NCBI RefSeq assembly: GCF_018613895.1
Contig: NZ_JAGGPH010000017.1
Span: 1-64,000, forward strand
Length of the DNA: 64,000 bases
Origin: Curtobacterium sp. ISL-83
Lineage (GTDB): Bacteria; Actinomycetota; Actinomycetes; Actinomycetales; Microbacteriaceae
Direction of reading: 5' to 3'
The translations under genes were made by a program, and so were the position numbers. Below, piece after piece: positions 33,422-41,678 of this stretch; position 1 is the stretch's first letter, and each line of letters opens with the position of its first letter. The notes beneath the pieces are model-generated. The model was not told the origin of the DNA. It saw only the letters and a list, made by a program, of their open reading frames with translations, and searched no databases.

Positions 33422-34300
33422 GTGAGCATCCCCGCCGGCTCCGGCACCCCTGTCCTCGCCCCGGCTCCCAGTCAGGTCGAGGTCGAGCGGCAGCTGTACC
33501 GTCGCTCGCGCGGGCGCCGGTCGATCACGATCAGCGTCGTGTCGACGCTCGTCGTCGTGGCGGTCGTCTACTTCGGTGTCGTGAACACGCCGGGCTGGGC
33601 CGCGGTCCAGCAGTCGTTCTTCGACCCGCAGACCGCGGTCGACAGCTTCCCGGAGATCCTGCTCGGCCTGTGGCTGAACATCCGGATCCTGTTCTTCAGC
33701 GCGATCGGCGTCGCGGTGTTCGGCACGCTCCTGGCCGTCGTGCGGGGCCTCCGCAGTCCGGTGTTCTTCCCGCTGCGGATGCTGGCGACCGGGTACACGG
33801 ACCTGTTCCGCGGCCTGCCGCTCATCATCGTGCTGTACCTGGTCGGCTACGGGATCCCGGGACTCGGGGTCTTCCCGCGCCTCCCGGCCGAGGTCTGGGG
33901 CACGATCGCGATCACGCTGACGTACTCGTCGTACATCGCCGAGGTGCTCCGCGCCGGCATGGAGGCCGTGCACCCCTCCCAGCGCCTCGCAGCCCGGTCG
34001 CTGGGCCTGTCCCATGCGAAGACGCTGCGTCTCGTGGTGCTGCCGCAGGCGATCCGGAAGGTGACCCCGGCGCTCATGAACGACTTCGTGTCGATGCAGA
34101 AGGACGTCGGGCTCGTCTCGATCCTCGGGGCGGTCGACGCGGTCCGGTCCGCGCAGATCGCGCAGGCCGAGACCTACAACTTCACGCCGTACTTCGTCGC
34201 CGGACTGCTGTTCGTCGTGATCAGCCTGCCGCTCATCCGTGTCACGGATGCCATCGCCCGGCGTCAGCAGCGCCGCGAGCAGATCGGAGGGACCGTGTGA
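33422..34300 (+). CDS. Amino-acid ABC transporter permease
   Basis: 292 residues, GTG 33422, four bases after the binding protein. About five to six TM helices with the His/Glu/Met-type permease signature 'GLWLNIRILFFSAIGVAVFGTLLAVVR' and the ATPase-contact (EAA) loop 'EVLRAGMEAVHPSQRLAARSLGLSHAKTLRLVVLPQAIRKVTPAL'. Single permease, so it likely works as a homodimer. Confidence 0.93.
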   Translation: MSIPAGSGTPVLAPAPSQVEVERQLYRRSRGRRSITISVVSTLVVVAVVYFGVVNTPGWAAVQQSFFDPQTAVDSFPEILLGLWLNIRILFFSAIGVAVFGTLLAVVRGLRSPVFFPLRMLATGYTDLFRGLPLIIVLYLVGYGIPGLGVFPRLPAEVWGTIAITLTYSSYIAEVLRAGMEAVHPSQRLAARSLGLSHAKTLRLVVLPQAIRKVTPALMNDFVSMQKDVGLVSILGAVDAVRSAQIAQAETYNFTPYFVAGLLFVVISLPLIRVTDAIARRQQRREQIGGTV

Positions 34301-35127
34301 ACCAGGCAACGCAGACCGGGAGCGGCGAGGCGGGCGCTGACCGCGCCTCCCGTCCCGGACCCGGCCAGGAGGCACGGGGTCCGTCGCCGACGTCGGGTCC
34401 CGTCCTCGAGCTGCGCGGCCTGCGCAAGCGCTTCGGCGACCACGAGGTCCTGCGCGGCATCGACCTCGCCGTGCACCGGCACGAGGTCATCTGCGTCATC
34501 GGCGCCTCGGGTTCCGGCAAGTCGACGCTGCTCAAGACGGTCAACCTGCTCGAAGGCATCGACGACGGCCAGGTGTTCCTGCAGGGTGCGGACATCTCGG
34601 ACCCGCGGGTCGACGTCGACGCGACCCGCGCGCGCATCGGTGTCGTGTTCCAGCAGTTCAACCTGTTCCCGCACATGACGGTGCTCGACAACGTGACCCT
34701 CGCCTCCCGGCAGGTGCACGGCGTCAGCCGGGCGGACGCGTCCGCGACGGCGATGCGCCTGCTCGAACGTGTCGGGCTCGCCGACTTCGCGCGGGCGTAC
34801 CCGGACCGGCTCTCCGGCGGCCAGCAGCAGCGCGTGGCGATCGTGCGGGCCATCGCGTCCGACCCGGAGTTGCTGCTGCTCGACGAGGTGACGAGCGCGC
34901 TCGACCCGCAGCTCGTCGGTGAGGTCCTGGACCTCGTGACCGAGCTGAAGGAGCAGGGGTCGACGATCCTGATGACGACGCACGAGATGCACTTCGCCCG
35001 GAACGTCGCCGACCGGATCGTGTTCCTGCACCAGGGCGAGGTCGTGGAGCAGGGCGACCCCGCCGCGGTGCTCGACCACCCGCAGCACCCGGCGCTCGTG
35101 GAGTTCCTGGCGCGGGTGCACGCGTAG
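34297..35127 (+). CDS. Amino-acid ABC transporter ATP-binding protein
   Basis: 276 residues from GTG 34297, overlapping the permease stop. Walker A GASGSGKST, Q-loop FQQFNLF, signature LSGGQQQRV, Walker B LLLLDEVTSALD, H-loop TTHEM. The first 33 residues are a Gly/Ala/Arg leader whose codons include the dispersed CGCGCCTCCCG motif (34342-34352), suggesting insertion of that repeat into the 5' end. Completes the importer with the two preceding genes. Confidence 0.95.
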   Translation: MNQATQTGSGEAGADRASRPGPGQEARGPSPTSGPVLELRGLRKRFGDHEVLRGIDLAVHRHEVICVIGASGSGKSTLLKTVNLLEGIDDGQVFLQGADISDPRVDVDATRARIGVVFQQFNLFPHMTVLDNVTLASRQVHGVSRADASATAMRLLERVGLADFARAYPDRLSGGQQQRVAIVRAIASDPELLLLDEVTSALDPQLVGEVLDLVTELKEQGSTILMTTHEMHFARNVADRIVFLHQGEVVEQGDPAAVLDHPQHPALVEFLARVHA

Positions 35128-35166
35128 CGCCGGCGGAGCGGCGGCGTAGCGGCGGCGGGGCGCTCG

Positions 35167-35226
35167 GTGCGAGGTTGGTCGGCCCGTGCGTCGCGCCAGC
35201 CGCGCACCGGGCGATCAACCTCGCAC
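35167..35226. terminator. Long imperfect hairpin after the ABC importer operon
   Basis: 24-bp arms (35167-35190 and 35203-35226) with a few mismatches, between the importer ATPase gene and the convergent quinone oxidoreductase gene. Confidence 0.65.
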
Positions 35227-35261
35227 GGGTCGGCGGCACGGCGACGCCGCAATCAGCCCGG

Positions 35262-36227
35262 TCAGGGCGTCAGCAGCACCTTGCCGATGACCTCGCCGTC
35301 GGTGACCCGGCGATGGGCCTCGGCAGCCTCCGCGAGCGGCAGGACGGAATCGATCACCGGACGGATCCGGCCGTCGGCGACGAACGGCCAGACGTCGACG
35401 CGGACGGCTGCGACGATCGCTGCCTTCTCGTCGCGGGGGCGTGCGCGCAGGGTGGTCCCGCTGATCGTCGCCCGCTTGCGCATGAGCGTGCCGAAGTCGA
35501 GCGTCGCCGTCCGGCCGCTGCCCGAGGCGATCACCGCGATGTGCCCGTTCGTCGCGAGGACGGCGAGGTTCCGCTCCAGGTAGTCGGGGCCCACCACGTC
35601 GAGCACGACGTCGGCGCCGTGCCCGTCGGTGAACGCGAGGGTGCGTTCGACGAAGTCCTCGGACCGGTGGTCGATCACCAGGTCGGCGCCGAGCGCCTGG
35701 GAAGCCCGCACTTTCCGCTCGCCCCCGCTGGTGGCGATGACGGTCGCGCCGAGGGCCTTCGCCCACAGCACCGCGTGGGAGCCCATGCCACCGGTGCCAC
35801 CGTGCACCAGGAGGACCTGCCTCGGGCGGAGGCCGGCGATCATCCCGAGGTTCGAGTACACCGTGCAGGCGGCTTCGGGCAGCCCCGCGGCCTGGATCAG
35901 GTCGACGCCGTCCGGGACCGGCAGGACCTGGGTCGCCGGCACCGCGACGAGCGAGGCGTACCCTCCGCCGGACAGCAGGGCGCACACCCGGTCACCGACG
36001 GCGAAGCCGGTGACGCGGTCGCCGACGGCGGCGATGGTGCCCGACACCTCGAGGCCGAGGATGTCCGACGCTCCGGGAGGCGGCGGGTAGTGCCCGGCGC
36101 GCTGCTGCAGGTCGGCGTTGTTGACCCCGGCGGCCGCGACGGTGATGAGCACCTCGTCGGCCGTGGGGACGGGGTCAGGCAAGTCGGTGACGTCGAGGGA
36201 ACCGTCGGTCGTCGTGATGGCACGCAT
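35262..36227 (-). CDS. Zinc-less MDR: NADPH:quinone oxidoreductase family
   Basis: 321 residues from ATG 36227. Medium-chain dehydrogenase/reductase: GroES-like N-terminal half ('VAAAGVNNADLQQRAGHYPPPPGASDILGLEVSGTI'), Rossmann motif 'VHGGTGGMGSHAVLWAKALGATVIAT' and 'GADLVIDHRSEDF'. It lacks the catalytic zinc Cys/His set, as expected for quinone/zeta-crystallin types. Likely reduces quinones or enals with NADPH. Confidence 0.92.
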   Translation of the reverse strand: MRAITTTDGSLDVTDLPDPVPTADEVLITVAAAGVNNADLQQRAGHYPPPPGASDILGLEVSGTIAAVGDRVTGFAVGDRVCALLSGGGYASLVAVPATQVLPVPDGVDLIQAAGLPEAACTVYSNLGMIAGLRPRQVLLVHGGTGGMGSHAVLWAKALGATVIATSGGERKVRASQALGADLVIDHRSEDFVERTLAFTDGHGADVVLDVVGPDYLERNLAVLATNGHIAVIASGSGRTATLDFGTLMRKRATISGTTLRARPRDEKAAIVAAVRVDVWPFVADGRIRPVIDSVLPLAEAAEAHRRVTDGEVIGKVLLTP

Positions 36228-36271
36228 GGGACCGACGCTACTCACCGGACTGCGGGGCGACCGGGAACGCG

Positions 36272-36308
36272 GGAGCGCCCCGGGGCCGCTGTGGCTCCGG
36301 GGCGCTCC
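36272..36308 (-). terminator. Terminator after the large secreted repeat protein gene
   Basis: 12-bp arms GGAGCGCCCCGG / CCGGGGCGCTCC with a 13-base loop, just past the repeat-protein stop (36326). Confidence 0.75.
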
Positions 36309-36325
36309 TGTCGTGCTTGGTGCGA

Positions 36326-38164
36326 TCAGACCTGGACCGTGACCGGGATGTCGAGCACGGTGGCACCCTTCACCTTGACCGTGATGGTCTGGGCGCCGAG
36401 ACCGATGCCGTAGACCTTCGTGGTCAGGTCGCCGTTCTCGTCGACCGTGGCGTAGCCGAGGAACGTCGAACCGCTGAACAGCTGGACCGTGTAGGCCGAG
36501 CGGACCGACGGGTCGTGCAGCGTGATGGTCGCCATGCCGCCGAAGAACTTCGACGTCTCGACGTCCACGACCTCCAGGTCAGCGCCGGGCTTCACGTCGC
36601 CGACGGGCGAGAAGCCGGGGTCGACGTCGCCGGGGGCGGGCTGGGCCACGATGGGCTCGGCGACGACGGGTTCGGGCTTGGTGAAGCCGGGGTCGACGTC
36701 ACCGGGAGCCGGCGTCGCGACGACGGGCTCGGGTGCGGTGAACCCGGGGTCGGTCTCGCCGGGGTTCGGCTGCGCGACGACGGGCTCGGGGGCGACGGCG
36801 GAGGCGACGGTGACGTCGTAGCGCTCCTGTTCGCCGGTCCGCGGGTCGGTGGTGGTGAAGGTCACGGGGGACTGCTCGCCGGCGGCGATGCGGAGCTTCA
36901 GGGTGAAGCGGCCGGAGTCGTCGACCGTCCCGCTCGTCCAGACGTGCTGGTTGACGCCGTCGAAGTCGGCCTGCCACTGCTGGCCGGGGGTGCCGGCGAA
37001 CTCGGCGACGGTGATGCCGTCCTCGGCGAGGTGGGTGCCGGCGAGGGAGATCTTGGTGGCACCGGCCGAGAAGCCGGGGTCGGTGACGCCCGGGTTCGGC
37101 TGGGCAACGACGGGCTCGGCGACGACGGGCTCGGGCTTGGTGAAGCCGGGGTCGGTCTCGCCCGGGTTCGGCTGGGCGACGACCGGGATGGTGAACCCGG
37201 GGTCGGTCTCGCCAGGGTTCGGCTGCGCGACGACGGGTTCGGGGGTGACGGCGGAGGCGACGGTGACGTCGTAGCGCTCCTCTTCGCCGGTGCGGGGGTC
37301 GGTGGTGGTGAAGGTGACCGGGGACTGCTCGCCGGCGGCGATGCGGAGCTTCAGGGTGAAGCGGCCGGAGCCGTCGACGGTCCCGCCGGTCCAGACGTGC
37401 TGGTTGACGCCGTCGAAGCTGGCGAGCCACTGCTGGCCGGGGGTGCCGGCGAACTCGGCGATCGTGACGACGCCGTCCTCGGCGAGGCTGGTGCCAGCGA
37501 GGGAGATCTTGGTGGCACCGGCCGAGAAGCCGGGGTCGGTGACGCCGGGGTTCGGCTGGGCGACGATGGGCTCGGGTGCGGTGAAGCCGGGGTCGGTCTC
37601 GCCCGGGTTCGGCAGCGCCACGACCGGGAACGTGAACCCGAGGTCGGGCAGACCCGGGTTCGGCTGGGCGACGACGGGCTCCGGCGCCGTGAAGCCAGGG
37701 TCGACCTCGCCCGGCGCCGGCACGGCGGTGTCGGAGTCGGCAGGGGCCTCGTCGGCGTAGGACAGGATCGTGACGGCCGGGATCTGCTGGAGGCCGTGGT
37801 TGTTGATGATCGTGCCCTTGACGGTGTGCTCGCCCGCGGGCAGCCCGTGGATGTCGCACGTGTCACGCTCGAAGTCGGCCTTGGCGACGGTGCAGAGCAC
37901 GTTGTCGTCGTCGTCCGTCAGCGTGAGGTCACCCGGCTCGGCGCGCACCAGCACCGGGACGTCGGTCTGGTTGACCTGGAAGACCGCGCGGCCGTCCTGC
38001 TGCGTGTACGCGGGTGCCCACTGCACGTAGGCGATGGTCGGGTTGAAGAGGTTCGCGCCGCGTTCGGTGGCGTTCGCGGGGGTGGCGGCGATGAGGCCAC
38101 CGGTGATGCCGGCGAGGGCGACACAGGTGAGCGCTCGGCGGCTGCGGAAGATCGAGGGAGCCAT
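36326..38164 (-). CDS. Large secreted repeat-containing protein (paralogue of 40669-41589)
   Basis: 612 residues from ATG 38164. Signal peptide 1-32 (RSRR, hydrophobic core, PANA-T cleavage). Domain A (about 33-150) has 'VQWAPAYTQQDGRAVFQVNQTDVPVLV' and two Cys in VLCTVAKADFERDTCDI that can form a disulfide. Then come about ten linkers of the form VVAQPNPGETDPGFT. These alternate with two near-identical Ig-like modules of about 95 residues (ISLAGTSLAEDG... to ...RYDVTVASAV) and lead to a C-terminal beta domain (FFGGMATITLHDPSVRSAY...VPVTVQV). No LPXTG or membrane anchor, so it is probably released or wall-associated non-covalently. Function unknown; adhesion or surface coating is a guess. Confidence 0.85.
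   Translation of the reverse strand: MAPSIFRSRRALTCVALAGITGGLIAATPANATERGANLFNPTIAYVQWAPAYTQQDGRAVFQVNQTDVPVLVRAEPGDLTLTDDDDNVLCTVAKADFERDTCDIHGLPAGEHTVKGTIINNHGLQQIPAVTILSYADEAPADSDTAVPAPGEVDPGFTAPEPVVAQPNPGLPDLGFTFPVVALPNPGETDPGFTAPEPIVAQPNPGVTDPGFSAGATKISLAGTSLAEDGVVTIAEFAGTPGQQWLASFDGVNQHVWTGGTVDGSGRFTLKLRIAAGEQSPVTFTTTDPRTGEEERYDVTVASAVTPEPVVAQPNPGETDPGFTIPVVAQPNPGETDPGFTKPEPVVAEPVVAQPNPGVTDPGFSAGATKISLAGTHLAEDGITVAEFAGTPGQQWQADFDGVNQHVWTSGTVDDSGRFTLKLRIAAGEQSPVTFTTTDPRTGEQERYDVTVASAVAPEPVVAQPNPGETDPGFTAPEPVVATPAPGDVDPGFTKPEPVVAEPIVAQPAPGDVDPGFSPVGDVKPGADLEVVDVETSKFFGGMATITLHDPSVRSAYTVQLFSGSTFLGYATVDENGDLTTKVYGIGLGAQTITVKVKGATVLDIPVTVQV
36798..37105 (-). repeat. DNA copy 2 of the Ig-like module in the repeat protein
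   Basis: Near-identical to 37251-37558 (offset 453 bp). High DNA identity implies recent duplication or gene conversion; copy number is likely variable and prone to mis-assembly. Confidence 0.85.
37251..37558 (-). repeat. DNA copy 1 of the Ig-like module in the repeat protein
   Basis: Partner of 36798-37105. Flanked on both sides by 45-bp units encoding VVAQPNPGETDPGFT. Confidence 0.85.
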
Positions 38165-38199
38165 GAGCTCGCTTTCGTTCGGTGTACAGGACCTGCACA

Positions 38200-38227
38200 C
38201 CGTAGCGAACCGATATTCCGTATGTCG
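38200..38227 (-). promoter_or_regulatory. Conserved upstream element of the large repeat protein gene
   Basis: On the minus strand: CATACGGAATATCGG followed by TTCGCTACGGTG. An almost matching element lies at 41624-41652 upstream of the paralogue (ATATAAGGAATACTCGG then CGGTTAAGGTG), at about the same distance from the start codon. It is probably a shared promoter or regulator site. Confidence 0.6.
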
Positions 38228-38250
38228 AATCTATTCCGAGCGAGAGGCGT

Positions 38251-39129
38251 TCACGGCGTCAGAGCCCGCGCTGCGTCGAGCCGCGCGATCTCGTCCGGCC
38301 GGAGGCGCACCGTGGCCGCCGTGATCGAATCGAGGATCGACTGCGGACGCGATGCCCCGGGGATCGGTACGACGACGTCGCTCTTCGCGAGTGCCCACGC
38401 GAGCGCCACGACCTGCGGCGTGATGCCGTGCTCCCGCGCGACGACCGCGAAGTCCTGGTAGGTCGAGCCGAGTCCGGACGCGTTCGCGATGCCGCCGAGG
38501 GGGCTCCATGGCAGGAACGCGATGCCCAGCTCGTCGCACAGCTCGAGTTCGGGCTCGCTCGAGCGGAACGCCGGCGAGAACTGGTTCTGCACCGACGCGA
38601 GCCGTCCGTCCAAGACCTCGTTCGCCGTGCGGATCTGGTCGAGGTCCGCGTTCGAGATGCCCGCCATGCGGATCACGCCCTCGTCCAGGAGCTCGCCGAG
38701 CGCACCCACCGACTCGGCGTAGGGGACCGCGGGGTCCGGGCGGTGGAACTGGTACAACCCGATCGTCTCGACGCCGAGGCGCTTCGCGGACGCCTTGGCC
38801 GCCTCCTTCAGGTACTCCGGGTGACCGTTCTGCGCCCACGGGCCCGCTGTCGGCCGCAGGTGCCCGCCCTTCGTCGCGATGAGCACCGCCGAGGTGTCGC
38901 CGTGGAACTCCCGAACGGCCTTGGCGATCAGGAGCTCGTTGTGGCCGACCTCGTCATGCGCGGCCAGGTGGTATGCGTCGGCGGTGTCGATGAGGGTGAC
39001 GCCGGCTTCGAGGGCCGCGTGGATCGTCGCGATCGCGCGCCGCTCGTCGGGTCGCCCCTCGATGGACATCGGCATCCCGCCGAGACCGATGGCACTGACG
39101 GACACGTCTCCGATGACTCGTTGCTTCAT
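38251..39129 (-). CDS. Aldo/keto reductase
   Basis: 292 residues. TIM-barrel enzyme with 'GVTLIDTADAYHLAAHDEVGHNE' (Asp, Tyr), 'VLIATKGG' (Lys), 'LYQFHRPDP' (His), and NADP-binding 'VVPIPGASRPQSILDSITA' near the C-terminus. Resembles the AKR11/YghZ-like bacterial oxidoreductases. Substrate unknown. Its stop lies 24 bp from the conserved element upstream of the repeat-protein gene. Confidence 0.92.
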   Translation of the reverse strand: MKQRVIGDVSVSAIGLGGMPMSIEGRPDERRAIATIHAALEAGVTLIDTADAYHLAAHDEVGHNELLIAKAVREFHGDTSAVLIATKGGHLRPTAGPWAQNGHPEYLKEAAKASAKRLGVETIGLYQFHRPDPAVPYAESVGALGELLDEGVIRMAGISNADLDQIRTANEVLDGRLASVQNQFSPAFRSSEPELELCDELGIAFLPWSPLGGIANASGLGSTYQDFAVVAREHGITPQVVALAWALAKSDVVVPIPGASRPQSILDSITAATVRLRPDEIARLDAARALTP

Positions 39130-39180
39130 CGCCCCAGCATGCGCCCGACACGGTCCGCGCGCTCAGGATCGACAAAGCGA

Positions 39181-39286
39181 ACCAGCACCAGCACCAGCAC
39201 CAGCACCAGAGCCAGACCCAGCACCAGCACCCGTACCCCCACCCGCACCCGCACCCGCACCCGCACCCGCACCCGCACCCGCACCG
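39181..39286. repeat. Hexanucleotide repeat tract
   Basis: About 106 bp of repeated hexamers: CAGCAC units (about 39183-39230), then CCGCAC units (about 39242-39285, seven in a row). It lies in the gap between the aldo/keto reductase start and the end of the FAD monooxygenase gene, on the monooxygenase 3' side. Possible phase-variable or structural element. Confidence 0.9.
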
Positions 39287-39292
39287 CCAGTG

Positions 39293-40558
39293 TCAGCGCC
39301 GCGCCCAACTCGGCGCGTGCTCCGGCAACGGCCCGAACGCGATCCCGCGCGCGTACAGCCCCCGCACCGGCGGCACCCACCGCGCGAGCAGCACGGGCAG
39401 CAGCGGCGGTCCGTCCCGTAGTGCGCCCGAGAACGCCCGCTCGAACACGACGCGGTGCAGCACCCTCTGTGCGGCCTGCACGAGGACGGCCGGCGGCATC
39501 CGACGCTGCTGGACCGCGGCGAGCGTGACCCCGAGCGCGTCCCCGCTGCGACCCCGGCGGAGCGCGGGCGCCAGGATCGTCGCCGTCGCGACCGCGTCCT
39601 GGACGGCCAGGTTGATGCCGACGCCCCCGGCGGGTGACATGGCGTGCGCGGCGTCCCCGATGCACAGCAAGCCCGGTCGCCACCAGCGCCGCAGGCGGTC
39701 CATCCACACGTCGAGCACGTGGACGTCGTCCATCGAGCCGATCGTGTCGACCCGATCCGCGAAGTCCGGCCGACTCCGCGCGATCCGGTCCCGGAACGAC
39801 TGGACGCCTGCGGCTCGCAACGCGGCGTCCGAACCCTTCGGCGCGAAGTACGCGACCTGGTGGTAGTCCGGCCGCGGGAAGCTCAGCACGACGTCGTGGT
39901 CGGAGAACGCCGGGACGAGCGCCGAATCGGCATCACCCGGCTCCTTCGGCAGCCGGAACCACCACGTGTCGAAGGGCACGTCGAAGGCCTTCGGGACGAG
40001 CCCGGCGGCTGCTCGGAGTACTGAGTCCCTCCCGTCGCACGCGATCACGACGTCGGCACGCAGCTCCTCGACAGCGGCGACGTCGTCCCCGTCACCGCCC
40101 CGGCGGTACGGCCGAAGGTGCACGCCGGACACCACGCCGTTCTCCACGATGACGTCCGTCGCCTCGAGCCCCATGCTGATCGAGAAGGACGGTTCGGCCT
40201 TGGCTGCGGTGACGAGCAGGTCGAGGAGGTCCCACTGCGGCACCATCGCCACGTAGTCGTAGGGGGGTCGCAGCCGGGAGAAGTCCCCGAGCAGCAAGCG
40301 GGAGCCGTCGGGCATCGGCAGCGAGAAGTCGTCGAGCCGCGACTGCGGGAGCGCCCGGAAACGCTCGCCGAGACCGAGCTCGTCGAGCAACCGGATGGTC
40401 GACGCGTGCACGGTGTCGCCGCGGAAGTCCCGGTTGAAGTCGCCGTGCTTCTCGATCACGCGGACGGCGATGCCGGCTCGCGCGAGCAGCAGCCCGAGGA
40501 CGACGCCGGCCGGGCCGCCGCCGATCACGGCCACCGTGGTCCTGCTCACCGTCACCAT
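39293..40558 (-). CDS. FAD-dependent aromatic-ring-type monooxygenase/oxidoreductase
   Basis: 421 residues. FAD Rossmann motif 'VIGGGPAGVVLGLLLARAGIAVRVIEKHGDF', NADPH/FAD 'DVVIACDGRDSVLR' (DG motif) and 'PGLLCIGDAAHAMSPAGGVGINLAVQDA' (GD motif). These define the PHBH/UbiH-type flavoprotein hydroxylases. Substrate unknown. The ATG at 40558 was used; an internal GTG nine bases on is possible. Confidence 0.9.
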   Translation of the reverse strand: MVTVSRTTVAVIGGGPAGVVLGLLLARAGIAVRVIEKHGDFNRDFRGDTVHASTIRLLDELGLGERFRALPQSRLDDFSLPMPDGSRLLLGDFSRLRPPYDYVAMVPQWDLLDLLVTAAKAEPSFSISMGLEATDVIVENGVVSGVHLRPYRRGGDGDDVAAVEELRADVVIACDGRDSVLRAAAGLVPKAFDVPFDTWWFRLPKEPGDADSALVPAFSDHDVVLSFPRPDYHQVAYFAPKGSDAALRAAGVQSFRDRIARSRPDFADRVDTIGSMDDVHVLDVWMDRLRRWWRPGLLCIGDAAHAMSPAGGVGINLAVQDAVATATILAPALRRGRSGDALGVTLAAVQQRRMPPAVLVQAAQRVLHRVVFERAFSGALRDGPPLLPVLLARWVPPVRGLYARGIAFGPLPEHAPSWARR

Positions 40559-40591
40559 GCGCTCACGCTACGCGCGGCGACCGACGCAGGA

Positions 40592-40639
40592 CGCGCCTCC
40601 AGTCCGCCGTGTGGTGACCACGGTCGGTCTGGAGGCGCG
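40592..40639 (-). terminator. Terminator after the small repeat protein gene
   Basis: Imperfect palindrome with CGCGCCTCCAG and CTGGAGGCGCG outer arms and GTGGTGACCAC centre, 30 bp past the stop of the paralogue. The outer arms are a variant of the dispersed motif. Confidence 0.7.
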
Positions 40640-40668
40640 GGCCGGGACCGCCAGCCGGCGGACGTCCG

Positions 40669-41589
40669 TCAGGCGGTGCCGGAACTCGCCGACGCGATCG
40701 TGAAGTTGTACCGCTCAGGCGTTCCGGTGCGGGGATTGGTGATGACGATCGTGCCCGGGGAGTTCTTGCCGGCCTTGATGCGGAGCTTGAGGGCGAAGCG
40801 GCCGGATTCGTCGATGGTTCCTGTGGTCTGGATCGGTCCGTCGGCGGTGGGGAAGCTCGCCCTCCACTGCTGGCCGGGCTTGCCGATGAACTCGGCGACG
40901 GTGAGCGAGCCGTCGTCGTCGAGGTGCGTGTCGGCGAGGGTGATCGGCTTGCCGGCGGTGAAGCCGGGGTCGGTCTCGCCCGGGTTGGGCTGCGCCACGA
41001 CCGGCTGCGGAGCGGTGAACCCGGGGTCGGTCTCGCCTGGGTTCGGCTGTGCCACGATCGGAATGGTGAAGCCGGGGTCGGTCTCGCCCGGGTTCGGCTG
41101 CGCGACCACCGGCTTGTGCACGGCGAAGCCCGGGTCCACCTCGCCAGGGGCGGGTACCGCGGTGTCGGGGGCTTCCTCCGCGAAGGAGACCACGGTGACG
41201 GCGGGGATCTGCTGCACGCCGTGGTTGTTCCTGATGGTGCCCTTCACGGTGTGCTCACCCGCCACCATCCCGACGATGTCGCAGGTGTCGTGTGGGAAGC
41301 GTTCCTTCGAGACGGTGCAGAGGACGTTGCCGTCCTCGTCGGTCAGGGTCAGGTCGCCGGGCTCGGCGTGCACCAGCACCGGCACCTCGGTCTTGTCTGC
41401 GTAGAAGACCGCGCGACCGTCGAGCGTCTCCGACGCCGAGTGCCACTGCACGAACGTGATGTACGGGCTGAAGATGATCGGGTAGCCGCTGCTGGCGTTC
41501 GCGGGCGCGGCGGCGACCAAGCCGCCCGCGACCGCGGCGAGGGCGACACCGGCGAGCGTGCGGCGGCTGCGGAGGATCGAAGGAGCCAT
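40669..41589 (-). CDS. Secreted repeat-containing protein (small paralogue)
   Basis: 306 residues, ATG 41589. Same plan as 36326-38164: signal peptide (RSRR..PANA-S), domain A with 'VQWHSASETLDGRAVFYADKTEVPVLV' and the Cys pair in VLCTVSKERFPHDTCDI, four VVAQPNPGETDPGFT-type linkers, and one Ig-like module (ITLADTHLDDDGSLTVAEFIGKPGQQW...FTIAS). It stops there, without the C-terminal domain of the larger protein. Function unknown. Confidence 0.85.
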   Translation of the reverse strand: MAPSILRSRRTLAGVALAAVAGGLVAAAPANASSGYPIIFSPYITFVQWHSASETLDGRAVFYADKTEVPVLVHAEPGDLTLTDEDGNVLCTVSKERFPHDTCDIVGMVAGEHTVKGTIRNNHGVQQIPAVTVVSFAEEAPDTAVPAPGEVDPGFAVHKPVVAQPNPGETDPGFTIPIVAQPNPGETDPGFTAPQPVVAQPNPGETDPGFTAGKPITLADTHLDDDGSLTVAEFIGKPGQQWRASFPTADGPIQTTGTIDESGRFALKLRIKAGKNSPGTIVITNPRTGTPERYNFTIASASSGTA

Positions 41590-41623
41590 GAGGTCCCTTT
41601 CTGTCGTCGGTCAAGTCCGCTCA

Positions 41624-41652
41624 CCTTAACCGCCGAGTATTCCTTATATCGG
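41624..41652 (-). promoter_or_regulatory. Conserved upstream element of the small repeat protein gene
   Basis: Matches the element at 38200-38227 (see there). The two paralogues are therefore probably co-regulated. Confidence 0.6.
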
Positions 41653-41678
41653 TCTCATCCTGAGCGCGATGAATTCGA

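Noticed and set aside
39181..39286. CRISPR-like array
   Set aside because: The repeats are uninterrupted hexamers with no spacers and no cas genes nearby.
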